Shown here: positions 34,070-45,245 of the stretch, in pieces
Position numbering within the stretch: position 1 is the stretch's first letter
How the letters are laid out: each line of letters begins with the position of its first letter
Assembly (NCBI GenBank): GCA_036768485.1
Contig: JAVLUZ010000142.1
Span: 14,107,814 to 14,171,813 of the forward strand
Direction: 5' to 3'
DNA: 64,000 nucleotides
Origin: Mermis nigrescens
Lineage: Eukaryota; Nematoda; Enoplea; Mermithida; Mermithidae
Notes under the pieces: generated by a model
The model's database searches: none
What the model saw: only the letters and a program-made list of their open reading frames with translations
Told to the model about the DNA's origin: nothing
Position numbers and translations under genes: made by a program

Positions 34070-37000
34070 CTAGAAATGAAGTAGTTTGCGTCAAATCATG
34101 TCAAAGTTACATATTGCCACTTCAGAGGGATTCACGCAAATATTGGGTAGCTATTTATCTATCTAAGTATGCGCCAATAATGAAAAAGAGAGTAAATTTT
34201 CCTATAGAGTTAGACAGGATAAGGAGCAAAAGAGGACAAAAATTAGAACTTGTTGTAAAAGTGGTTAAAATTATCTAGAAATTCTAAATCATGGTACTAG
34301 GTTTTGCTCACTTTGTATCGTTACTTTGTTTTATAACGTATTGATTCATTGAAGCTATCGGCTGACCTCCGGTTCCGCCAAACCTGAGTTTTTCTCAAAA
34401 CGTGAGTTTTTTAGCTTCGAGTTTATTTTAATTTGCGTTTTTTGTAAGTTTTTTCTGAGATTATTTTCTGAATTTGAGATTTTCGCTGAAAGTGAGTTTT
34501 TGTTTTATGCAATTTTAGATGCTTTTTGACCAAAAACGGCTAAAAAAACACCTAACAATGACCAAAAAAACATTTTTTCCCAAAATCGAGTACTTGTTGT
34601 CCAACTTCAGTGCCGATCAAATAACTAACATTTATTTGCATTACTTGAATTGCGTGAATACCTAAATCGAGACTCGAGTTGCTAAATGTCTGATGAGAGC
34701 GAAAATTCTTGCTTCGATGTTTGAAAAAATTTATTAATTTTTTTAATACTCAAGCTTTTAACTGGAATTTTTGAGATTTTTCGTGAGTTTTGTGGTTTTT
34801 AAAAGTTATTTCACAGCTGGAGGTTGGCACACTGCTGCGCTGACCTCGAGACTTGGCTGACCCTAATATCTGCCATGCTCTGCACATAATAGATACATTT
34901 GGGCATGCAATGAATTAATGTTAGGATCGATCTATGTCACCGTCGGTTCTCTGCAAGCCTGACTGTCATATAGAATGATCAGCCGGACTTAAGATAACGC
35001 CTAGCAGAAAGAACAATCTAAGAAATTCACTTTATTAAGTTAAACTAGCCTCAGAAGTGATAACGAAAAATAACAAAAAAACTATCTTAACCCACAGTTT
35101 ATAGGTAATCATAAAAAGGCTTTCAAGTTTTATTAAGGTTTAGCTCTAATTTTGCAGTAGTTTTCACAACCGACAACGCTGAGCAGTCCTAATTACAAAC
35201 TGTAGTTGCTGTTTTGACCATGCATGAAGGGGTTGGCAGCATATATGATCATGGGGGTTGGCGGGTTTCAAGCCCCAGAAAAATTTCCATCCCCAGAAAT
35301 TTTTGCACTTCCCCAGAATTTGCGACTTACAAAAAATTTAAAAAAAATCGTTTAGCTATTTGCTTGCTTAAACGTGTCATATTTTCGGCCGATATATACT
35401 CATTTTTCGACTATTTTTTGTTCGATTTATTTAAATTTTTGGCTAAAGACGATTTTGGGGGGCATGCAAAAGGATTGTGTCTCAACAGCCCCAGCCACTC
35501 CCAGCAAGCCCCACCGTCCCAACAGCCCCACCAAAAATCCCAACAGCCCCACTCGTTCCAACAGCCCCACCAGTCCCAACAGCCCCACCGTCCCAACAGC
35601 CCACCAATAATCCCAACAGCTCCACCAGTCTTAAGAACCCCACCAGTCCCAACAGTCCCACCGTCCCAACAGCCCCACCAATAATCCCAACAGCCCCACC
35701 AATTTCAACAGCCCCACCAATCCAAACAGCCCCACCAATCCCAACAGCCCCACCAATCCCAACAGCCCCACCAATAATCCCAACAGCCCCACCAATCCCA
35801 ACAGCCCCATCAATCCCAACAGTCCCAACAGCCCCACCAATCCCAACAGCCTATCAATCCAACAGCCCCACCAATCCCAACAGCCACACCAATCCCAACA
35901 GCCACACCAATCCCAACAGCCCCACTAATCCCAACAAGTCCCACCCGTCCCAACAGCCCCACCATCCGAACAGCCCTACCGTCCAAACAGCCCCACCAGC
36001 ATACGTGGGCAGCATGTAATTTCTGGGGGTGCAAGATTTTTCAAAGGTTAAAAAATGGCCTTAAAATAGTGGTATGGCGAGGAAAACACCATTTTTCGAC
36101 GTTTCTCATCAAGCACTATCCATTGGCATCAAAAAATTGCGAAAAAAACAAACAAAAAATCGAAAATTGAATTTTGGGGGTTATTTTGGATTCTCGGGGG
36201 GGGAGAATTCTTACCCCTAAACCCCCTACGCCCAGTAGGGTAAAGATGACCGAGAAATGTGCTAAAATAGAATTCTGGGGTCTACTATAATTTAGGGGAT
36301 ATCCAGAATTTTGGATTGGGGGGGTTATACTCTAAACATCCCCTTCCTTCATGCTTACATGTGGCTGGGACAGTGGGACTGATGGAATGGTAGGACTGCT
36401 GGAACGGTGGAACTGCTGGGATTGGTGGGGCTCTTGGGACTGGTGGGGCTGCTGGGACGGTGGGGCTGTTGGGATTGGTGGGGCTGTTGGGATTGGTGGG
36501 GCTGTTGGGATTTGTGGGGCTGTTGGGATTATTGATGGGGCTGTTGGGACTGGTGGGACTGTTGGGACGGGTGGGCTGTTGGGATTTTCGGCGGGGCTGT
36601 TGGGACGGTGGGGCTGTTGGGATGGTGGGAGCTGTTGGGATGGTGGGGCTGTTGGGATTGGTAGGGCTGTTGGGATTATTGGTGGGGCTGTTGGGACGGT
36701 GGGGCTGTTGGGATTTTTGGTGAGGCTGTTGGGACGGTGGGGTTGTTGGGACGGTGGGGCTGTTGAGACATCACCTGCAAAAGTATAGTCAACGTTAAAG
36801 TATATACCATTGTTCGGCGACGCTCAGTGAGAACAATGGCAAGGTTGGACGAAGGTCGGCGCATGTCAATAAATGAGAACAAAAGAAATTGGGTCGCGCA
36901 TCCGCGATTCGAGCTAGTTTAGCATTCGATTTCAAAGTTCGAATCCGCAAAATCATCAATTTTGAATGTTACCTTCAAATTCAGTGCATTTTGTGCAGAC

Positions 37001-40000
37001 AGATGATATAAAATTTAATTGAAAAATATTAAATTTAAGAATCACTTTTTATTCACATACATAAGTTGCATATTGCGCTTGTTGTCTTTTCTCATACATT
37101 TTCTGAGCGAAAATCTATAACTCGTATCTTTAAGATCTTCTTGAATGAGTTAGACACAGAAATATCAAGTTTAGATTGACAACTTGGATTAAATTTTTTG
37201 AATATGAAGTGATTATCTAGAAAAAAGCGTCTGATACATTATAGGATGTCTACCTCTTTTCTGCTTTAGTTAAAATTTGAATTATCTATGACAAATTTAG
37301 AGTCTTCAAGTTGAAATATAAATGCTTTTAAAGGAATTTTACTACATTCCGTCCGTGAAACAATTGTGAAAATAATACGGAACAATTTCGATTAATTAGT
37401 TCTGAGTGCGTACATGAATAAAAAGTGATTTTTAAACTTCATATTTTTCAATTAAATTTTATATCATCTTGCTGCAAAAAATGCGCTGAATTTGGAGGCA
37501 ACATTCAAAATCGATGATTTTGCGAATTCGAAGTTTGAAATCGAATGCTAAACTAGCCCAGATCGCGAATGCGCGGCCCAGTTTCTTTGATTTTGTCTCA
37601 AGAGCCCCACCAGTCCCAACAGCCTCACCACCCCAACAGCCCCACCGTCCCAACAGCCCCACCAAAAATCCCATCAGCCCCACCCGTCCCAACAGCCCCA
37701 CCAGTCCCAACAGCCCCACCGTCCAAACAGCCCCACCGATAATCCCAACAGCCCCACCAATCTCAACAGCCCCACCAATCCCAACAGCCCACCGTCCCAA
37801 CAACTCCACCGTCCCAACAGCCCCACCGTCCCAACAGCCCCACCAATAATCCCAACAGCCCCACTAGTCCCAACAGCCCCACCAATCCCAACAGCCCCAC
37901 CATCCCAACAACCGCACCGTCCCAACAGCCCCACCGTCCACCACCCCAACAGCCCCACTAGTCCCAAGAGCCCCACCAATCTCAGCAGTTCCACCGTTCA
38001 TAGCAGTCATACCGTTCCAACAGTCGCACTGTCCCAACCACACATAAGCTTGGGAGAGGGGATGTTTAGAGTTTAACCCCCTTAAACCCCCAAATTATGG
38101 TAGACCCCCAGAATTCTATATTTAGGACTTTACCCCACCAGACTTTTCGCTGCCAATTTTGGTTGCAACTACCCCACTGATATAATCATAGCTTCATAGC
38201 TGCACGGCACGATCGGTCTGGAGAAGGAGTTTTGAGCCAAAAATGACCTCAAAACTGGCATGAATGTTAAAATAGCGTAAAAATTACGCTAATCCACATT
38301 TTCTGGCTATTTTGAAGCAGATTAGCGTGAAAGTTTTGATTTTTATTGAATTTCAACACTTCACATCGATCTATGCATGCAATACGCAGCTACATTTGGG
38401 CAGTACGTACGTTCCTATCTAAATTGTACGTACATGCTGTTCTTTTATGATCAAACGGAGCCCGTATTAGTTCAAAAATTCAAAAGTACATCCGCCAAAC
38501 GCACCTCTCGCATAATAGCAATCGCAGTAATGGTGAGGCTGCTGGGATTATCGGTTGGGCTGTTGGGATGGTGGGGCTGTTGGGACGGTGGGGTTGTTAG
38601 GACGGTGGGGCTGTTGGGACTGGTGGGGCTGTTGGGACGGGTTGGGCTGTTGGGATTATTGGTGGGGCTGTTGGGATGGTGGGGCTGTTGGGACGGTGGG
38701 GTTGTTGGGACGGTGGGGCTGTTGGGATTGGTGGGGCTGTTGGGATTGGTGGGGCTGTTGGGATTGGTGGGGCTGTTGGGATTATTGGTGGGGCTGTTGG
38801 GACGGTGGGGCTGTTGGGACTGGTGGGGCTATTGGGACGGGTGGGGCTGTTGGGATTTTTGGTAGGGCTGTTGGGACGGTGGGGCTGTTGGGACGGTGGG
38901 GTTGATGGGACTGGTGGGGCTCTTGAGACATCACCGTCTCTTTGCCCCCTTTTATTGACATGCACCGACCTTCGTCCAATCTCGCCATTGTCCTCACTGA
39001 GCGTCGCCGAACAATGGTATATACTTAAAGGTTGACTATACTTTTGCATGCCCCCCGAAATCGTCTTTGACCAAATTTTTTATTTTTACTAGAAATTTCT
39101 ATTTTTTACGCTTTAGAAAGATAGAGCATCGTCAGAAAGCCCAAAATAATGTTTTTGATGCGAATCTACAATGTTTCAGCCCAGGAAAGACACTTTGATA
39201 TTTCAACTCTGATTCTCATGCTGTGCATGTCTGGTTGGCATCCGGATGATCATTCCTCTGGTGTAGCTCTGTTAATGTAAACATGGTGAATTCGATAACA
39301 TCCAGTCGATTATGATCCTGCTTACCAGATATTTTAAAATACATCATGAATAACAACCATAAATAATTGGCTGTAAAATAGAGTTAAAGAAGACTGACTC
39401 CCTTGACAACCACGTTTAGACAGCCTTTGATTCAGTCTATCCGAACTGAGTAAATTCTCATAAATTATCGAGAGAGGTCTAGATAATTTCCTAAAGAAGT
39501 CGTAATTTGTAATTAACGATTAAATAAATTTATAATTAATTTAATTTGCTTAGTTTGTAAAGGGTTAGTTTTACAGCGATTTTTTCTCAAATATTTCGCT
39601 CTGCGTCTTTAAATTCAACGGTGTCACAACGTTTGTCCGATTTTTCGGTGTCTTCTATATGGGCAAAGATTTTGCATGACCAGATTTTCATAAAAAGCCA
39701 TTAAATGAAAAATACACAATACGAACGTAAGGAAACATTGATGAATCTATTCATGCTGCTAATTCGGTTTCCATGCAATTATGCAGTTTTTCCCCAAATG
39801 AACGCTAATAGTTTATTTTTCCGCCAAGATAGATTGCTGTCAAACTTCATTTCAATAGAATTAGCCAACAATATCCATGATTAGCGATGGAGGTAGAATT
39901 AATAGAACACCTGTTTTGAATAAATTCATCTTTCTACGATGACGGCAGCTCTGTTTGGCAAAAACGATTCAAAACGACCACCTAATAATAACGATAGATT

Positions 40001-43000
40001 AAAAAGGCTTGTTTTTCAAACTATTCGAATTTGACGAATTAGGCCTGCTTAGTTTTTTTCACTTTTTGAAACATGGAAGAGATAACGCATGGTAGATAGA
40101 ATCGTTGAACGCTTGGGGATTTTGTTGAGCACAGGAGAATTAGTATAAGGCAAAATATATTTCTGCAATTTATACAGATACGAATCAAATAATGTGCAGG
40201 TTAAGTTGCCTTCTCTTTTTTCCTTCTGTTTTTTTGTAATCTGTAAAGAATCTGTAAGATAAAAATTACGTAATCAATTTATATAGAGTTGCAGGAGTAT
40301 TCAATTATGCTTTTTTTATTTTGACCATAAAATAGTACGTAACTTCATTTTTTCTAATTCGCATATTGTTTTTATAATACGCATAAGCTCTCGAAAAATA
40401 CTAATAACTAACTAGGATCTTGTTTATATTCAAAATACATTGCAATAATAAATTCTTTTTTCTAACGATTGTCAGTTCCGAAGCTGATCAAAATCAAAAA
40501 ATATCAAAGCAAAGGTATTTCTCCAATCAGCCCTCAAATCAACATTCTTTGAAGAATGCACATTTATGAAGAGTACATTCAATAAATTAATTAATAAATA
40601 AATTTAAAAGAGAAATTTTATTAACCTTCTACAATTTTGTCTTTCTAAGTTGCCATTTAATTACCGATATTAAGTTTTTACTTATGAATCTTAAATAAAG
40701 CGACTTTGTCCTTATTTTCTGGAAGAGAAAAAGTTTTTATGACCCTAAAAAAGATTAAAATTGAAAATTAATAGAAAATTCGCCTCGTCACGTACTTTGA
40801 ATCCTTCGTTTCGTAAAATATTATGTCGTACACCCATTTGTCGGCATTTTTCGATTGATTTACTGCCGTCCTTATGCAGATTCTTTATGAATTCTCCCAA
40901 CAAATCAAACGTATATTTACCGTGTTCTTTGTAAACGTCGAAATGTTTTGTACCGCTCGATGCCGTTGAAAATCCGCCTTGAAAAGCTCGTCTTCTAGCT
41001 TATAATCATATAAGGACAGCAGCTAAATTCTGGGGAAGGGGCTGGGTGGTGTAAAACCTACAAGAATCTCAAAAACATGCCGAAAATTCAATGCTGGGGT
41101 CTGTCGATTTTTGGGGGTCTACTGGATTCTTGGAAGCATCTTAACCTCTCCCCCACCTTCAAGCCCACGTGCACTTTTTATCATTCAGAATCACTAAATA
41201 ATTGCAAGAAATTTGTTAATGATTATGAATCATTTAAGATAAAATCAAATGGAGGAAATTTCGAATTTCATATTTCCAATTTAGTTATACTCCGTTTTGT
41301 GATTAAATAATTTTGGAGGTAAACTCGGACGTTCTTTGGGAAAAAAATCCAACCTAATACTCGTCGTAACTCATTTGAGAAAACCGCGAAAGTTCTCTTG
41401 ACAACGTATTATTTAATTAGAGATGAAAATTCCAAAGACTCGTCTCAATAAGAATCTACAGTGACGTACAGAGAACTTATAACAATCTATGAGGATTTAG
41501 GACGTTTGATACCGATTAGCATGCTTTTTTTATTACATTTTCCATGTCCAGCAAGTGCAAAGCTTGAAACCCCTGTCCATTTAGTAATGTGGACACAAAC
41601 ATTCCACAAGAAGTCTTTTGAGTAAAAATTATAGCTAAAAGGAATAAAACTCAGTGAACAGATTCAGTCGAATCGAAGTTATGCAAGATGTAGGAACGTG
41701 AAATGAGGAAATGCGTGAAGTCGGAATTAAAAGAGCAGTTGAAAATGCTTGCTGATTGAGAAGAACAAGAGAGAAAATTTACTGGAAAAATTAAAATTGG
41801 GTTCAAAATGGACAAAGCCATACTTTTTCTAAAATTGCTTGGAATCGATTAGAAAGGGTCAAATGAAACAGTTTTACTCTGTTTTTTAATAATCAATTAC
41901 TGGGACCAATTTATCTTAAAAAAGCTTTTCAATTGACCCCACCGACCGACATGACCTCACCAGACTAGCCATATTGTGTACAGAGGCGTAGCCAGGATTT
42001 TGGTTCGGAGGGGCATGCACAAAAATTTTTAAAGACTCTTTTGCATCGAATGCTTTGATGTGGTACAGTGACACGATGTATTGTCAAATTGAGTTTTTCG
42101 ACCATTAGTAGTGTAGCCTGGCTGATTTATGAGTTTCTGACGATCAACAATACAAAAAGTGTGAAGCGGCGCAACGCGCCGAAGTTTTCTAATATTTTTA
42201 CCGTTTTCGTGTAGAATTTACGGCCTTTTTATAGACAAACACTTCGGAAATCATGAGTGACTCAAAATGCCCAAAAATTAAATCATTTGTACCGCCGTTA
42301 ACATTTTGCAGCCCTGTGAATACTGACAGTCTGACAGAGCAGAAAATTATCAAACTTGTTTAAAACAATTTTGACATAATGCCATAAGTTCAGGCTAACA
42401 GGAAAACTGCGCATTAATAACTTAGTATGAAGCACTAGAATATATTGACTGATTCAGGCTTTTAAACGCAATGCTGGAGCTTTAAAAAGAGAAACAACTG
42501 TAACCGGCGGAGCCATGCACCAGAAAATTTTGACGCTTTTGCTCTTTAAACTTGATTTATACCTTCAAATCATGCAGAACAGACAAACTTTCCAGCGCCG
42601 CCGGAAACTTTAAGAAATTTCTAACCCTTTTACCCCTTTTTGTCCTAACAAAAATTTTTTTAAACATGAAGGAGATTTTAAGGCTGGCCACAGCGGAGTC
42701 CGTTCCAAAGCCCCGAAAAATTTTATAAACAATGCACTTCAATGTTGAATACTAACATTAAAATTTTCGCAAAATCGGCCAAATCTTAGTCTGAATTAAG
42801 CCGAAAAGAGTTAAAATTGATCGACTTACACAAGACTTCTGAGCTGAAATGCGTTTTCCGACCTCTGCTAAGTATGCAGCAACGGGTCCCTGGATAATGT
42901 GTCCATGAAAATTTTGTTTTTACTGTTTTCAGACCCATTTGTAGCCTTGTTATTAACAAGATGTACTTCATAAAACAGAAGATGCCTAAAAACACAAGAA

Positions 43001-45005
43001 AATGCGGCCATTATTTTCGATTACAATAGAATTATGTGTCCTTGAGAATAAGCAAACTAGTGCGCAACCATTTTCACACTTTTACCATTATGCTCGATAA
43101 GCATGCGCAGTTTATTCAACGAACAAAAAGTGGATTAAATCACTGAAGTGATCTGCAGCGCTGGATTATTTTAGCTTATTCAAGCTTCTAAACTCACGGA
43201 TCTATATAACAATAAATAATAATGACTCGGCGCTAAGCGCCGGAAGATTTTGACGTTTTTTGCATTTTTGAACTTAATTTTCTGATCACAATTATTGTAC
43301 TAGAAAAATCAACAAAAAATTAGAAAAATTTCGGTGGGGGCATATGCCCCCTATGCCCTCTAGCTACGCCCTTGATGGTGCATCTATGCTTAAGCCTATA
43401 TAAACCTTTACAATACACGGATCACTAATGATTCATTATTCAAACTTGCAAAAGAAAGATTTGATTGCATTATTTATTAAAATAAGACATTTAAACTTTA
43501 TTGTTCTTATAATGAAGATGTCTACAAGCGATGTCATTCTATGAGTGCGTTATGAGTTTCAAAATTTTAAATCCGTCTTCGTTTTTTTTATTTTTGAATA
43601 GCTTCTGCGGGCAATTCTCAAAACCAAAAACCGATTATTTCTTTTTTCTTAGATCCCTTCAGAGCGTGATTTTCTTAAAATTTCGAGAATAGCACAGGAA
43701 CAGTACGCTTTTAATTGTTGGACATTATTCACCTATTATCGATACTTTCTGGAACAGTTCGCGATAATTTGCGTGCTTTTGCGCCAAATCTCTGTACAAT
43801 TTGCTGCCGTACGCGTGACCGGTACTCTGGAATATCCGGGGCCAATTTTGAATCAGCATGTGACACTGATAAGAAGACAGTCTCATTTGGCTTGCCAGGC
43901 TATCTTCTGCATCTTTCAGCTTTGACGGCGAAGTTGTCTCTGATAAACTGAACAGACGATCTTGACGTCCTACTCGAGAAATCGACATTCGTCTATAAAG
44001 ACAAAACCTGATATTTCGCAAAGCATTTTAAGCCTGCGTACCTAAATTGACTATTACAAATGCGACCTTACGTTTAAGCAAATTAAAATTAAACTTTAAA
44101 AGGCCAGTATATGACAAATAACCACATAAAGCATTAGGTTTATTGAAATAACTTAGCATTAATTCAATAAATTGTTTGGAAAAATAATGAAAAATTATTT
44201 GTTCTTTCAAAAGAAGGAAATTACATATTTGTATCAATAATTACTTGTTGCTTACTTTTATAACCGTCCTAAAAATTAAGCGCGGGAGTGCTGTCTCGTA
44301 CACTTGATCCATATTTAAAAAATCAAATCTTGCTTTAAAGCTTTTGCTACCTCTACTCTGCTTTAGCGCTTAACTCTTTAATTAAAAACTTATTTGAAAC
44401 AATTATTCATTTGCGCATTAAACTCTTGTTTTGTCCTGTTTTGTACATTTGATTATGATATTCAGATCATGACAGTATATGTAGCTGTGAGCCTTTTAAC
44501 TTAAAATATGGGCCTTTTCATTCTTACACTTTTTTTAAATTTTTTCAGTATTCACATGCTCGTACATTTTCTTCACTCTGCCATCAAAATTATGGAAAAA
44601 TCGTGTATAAAGTCAATATTTTATTTATCGACCGAATTTTGGCATTGGGGAATATGTGCGTGATCACAGTAAATTGTCAACGAGTACAATCAATTTTTAA
44701 GGATGTTGAGAAGATCGCACAGGCAAAGATAATATAATTAGATAAAGTCTCTGTCAAATTAGAAGTTTTCAATCTAATACTTGCGAAAATTGTTAGTGCG
44801 TGAATTTTTTATATAATATTTTGCTCACTTCATTTCCGAAAACGCCTGTACTGAAGTGTGCAAAGAAGGATCAGATGGTAATTTATCGCAGCTTCTCAAT
44901 GATTCCATCATTCGACTACGACAATGAATTGAAGCAAATTGATCTGTTGATGCTCCAACGCTATTATCAATTATTGAATTTTGTCTGGAATTTGCCGATG
45001 ATGGT
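33797..45005 (-). CDS. globin with long N- and C-terminal extensions, 5' end incomplete
   Basis: Heme-binding globin of the nematode/neuroglobin-like type. Exons on the minus strand in transcript order: 45005-44829, 43992-43733, 40977-40796, 34069-33797 (stop). Phases agree at every join (2, 1, 0). The A helix has LSSYQCHMLIQNWPRIF with its Trp. The CD region reads LFQKVSIIGGFS across a junction. The presumed distal His is in YKEHGKYTFDLLGEF, the presumed proximal His is in CRQMGVRHNIL, the G helix starts IEAFDQLAELLVDYM, and the H helix has SKAWTILITFIFERI. A Ser-rich leader of more than 80 residues precedes the fold and about 45 polar residues follow it. Such tails occur in many nematode globins, where sensing or redox roles rather than oxygen storage are often suggested; function here is inference. 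The first exon with the initiator was not found and should lie beyond 45005. Intron 2 (6.7 kb) contains a 3.6-kb palindrome. Confidence 0.85.
35238..35437 (+). repeat. dispersed repeat D-like, left part
   Basis: CCCCAGAA blocks, ACTCATTTTTCGACTATTTT and TTTGTTCGATTTATTT match the first half of repeat D. The second half appears on the far side of the palindrome (39068-39235). Confidence 0.6.
35483..36002 (+). repeat. minisatellite array A, 18-bp unit
   Basis: Forward CAACAGCCCCACCAATCC units with 15-, 18- and 21-base variants (extra AAT, missing triplets). Confidence 0.95.
36010..36235 (-). repeat. dispersed repeat C, reverse copy inside the palindrome
   Basis: Reverse copy between minisatellite arrays A and B (CAAGATTTTTCAAAGGTTAA, GTGGTATGGCGAGGAAAACA). 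The mirror position between arrays C and D lacks it, so it entered after the palindrome formed. Confidence 0.75.
36363..36773 (-). repeat. minisatellite array B, 18-bp unit reversed
   Basis: Reverse-strand units (GGTGGGGCTGTTGGGATT); the mirror of array C. Confidence 0.95.
37601..38035 (+). repeat. minisatellite array C
   Basis: Forward units; mirror of array B, sharing variant units such as ACCGATAATCCC and the edge CAGTCGCACTGTCCCAACCA. Confidence 0.95.
38530..38933 (-). repeat. minisatellite array D
   Basis: Reverse units; mirror of array A, including the ATTATTGGTGGGG variant units. Confidence 0.95.
39068..39235 (+). repeat. dispersed repeat D-like, right part
   Basis: AGAGCATCGTCAGAAAGCCC, TTTCAGCCCAGGAAAG and CATGCTGTGCATGTCTG match the second half of repeat D, so the palindrome interrupts one D element. 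Confidence 0.6.
40796..40977 (-). CDS. globin exon: E and F helices with heme histidines
   Basis: Starts after GCTTTTCAAG, ends TTCAAA|GTACGT. It reads GFSTASSGTKHFDVYKEHGK, FDLLGEFIKNLHKDG and EKCRQMGVRHNIL, giving distal and proximal histidine candidates with normal spacing. Confidence 0.88.
40998..41165 (+). repeat. dispersed repeat G
   Basis: AGCAGCTAAATTCTGGGGAA, TGGTGTAAAACCTACAAGAA, GGGGTCTACTGGATTCTTGG; second copy at 45078-45245. In the second globin intron of the found set, 20 bp beyond the E/F exon. Confidence 0.65.
41981..43374 (+). mobile_element. hAT-like element (CAGAGGCGTAGCCAGG ends), 1.4 kb
   Basis: Ends CAGAGGCGTAGCCAGGATTT and the inverse AGCTACGCCCTTG. The flanking 8-mers ATTGTGTA and ATGGTGCA match at 6 of 8, fitting an old hAT target duplication. 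No transposase frame. Lies in the first globin intron after the CD-region exon. Confidence 0.75.
43733..43992 (-). CDS. globin exon: A to C helices
   Basis: Starts after TGTCTTTATAG and ends ATAATAG|GTGAAT. It reads RMSISRVGRQDRLFSLSET and later LSSYQCHMLIQNWPRIFQST, SKLYRDLAQKHANYRELFQK. An ATG at 43988 could serve as start if the upstream exon is not used. Confidence 0.85.
44829..45005 (-). CDS. globin exon: Ser-rich N-terminal extension
   Basis: Between AATTTTTTAG and ATGAA|GTGAGC on the minus strand, with phases that fit the next exon (AA|A). It reads PSSANSRQNSIIDNSVGAST and ends LHTSVQAFSEMK. It has no fold similarity; low-complexity Ser/Asn/Arg content suggests a flexible leader. The opposite strand has stops in its most protein-like frame. 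Confidence 0.65.
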
Positions 45006-45077
45006 CTAAAAAATTTGCCATGGGATACTCGATAAAATGCGATCATTTCTAAGATTTTAATCCTATTACAAAGGATG

Positions 45078-45245
45078 GTCGCAAGTATACACGGGCAGCA
45101 GCAAATCTGGGGTCTGGCTGGTGTAAAACTGGCAAAAGTCCCAAGAAAGCATGACATATTGATTCTGAAGGTATATAGATTTAGGGGGTACACCCAATTT
45201 TCAGGGGTCTCTACCCCATACCTTTCCTCCCACGACCACTACATC
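45078..45245 (+). repeat. dispersed repeat G
   Basis: GGGCAGCAGCAAATCTGGGG, TGGTGTAAAACTGGCAAAAG, CAGGGGTCTCTACCCC; matches 40998-41165. Just upstream of the globin Ser-rich exon. Confidence 0.65.

Larger units (their letters stand above)
35438..39066. repeat. 3.6-kb palindrome of four 18-bp minisatellite arrays
   Basis: Outer ends CGATTTTGGGGGGCATGCAAAA and its inverse CCCCCCGAAATCG at 39050-39064. Arrays of CAACAGCCCCACCAATCC type lie at 35483-36002 (A, forward), 36363-36773 (B, reverse), 37601-38035 (C, forward) and 38530-38933 (D, reverse). A mirrors D and B mirrors C. Inner unique arms (36893-37067 against 37410-37580) are also inverted, with a loop of about 345 bp. Open frames here of proline- or glycine-rich hexapeptides are by-products of the 18-bp period. 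Lies in the globin intron and interrupts a dispersed repeat (see 35238 and 39068). Confidence 0.92.

Noticed and set aside
35477..36019. Long proline-rich open frame (TAPPIP-type hexapeptides) and its counterparts in other frames up to 39049
   Set aside because: Both strands and several frames are open because the 18-bp unit is a multiple of three and lacks stops. The arrays belong to a palindromic repeat in an intron; no start context or unique protein sequence.
42557..42995. Minus-strand open frames between globin exons, examined as extra globin exons
   Set aside because: They lie inside the 1.4-kb hAT-like element and have no globin similarity; the flanking globin exons already join in phase without them.
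44820..45039. Plus-strand frame with protein-like text (LLSIIEFCLEFADDGLKNLP)
   Set aside because: It contains two in-frame TGA stops and overlaps the minus-strand globin leader exon, which has good splice sites and matching phases.
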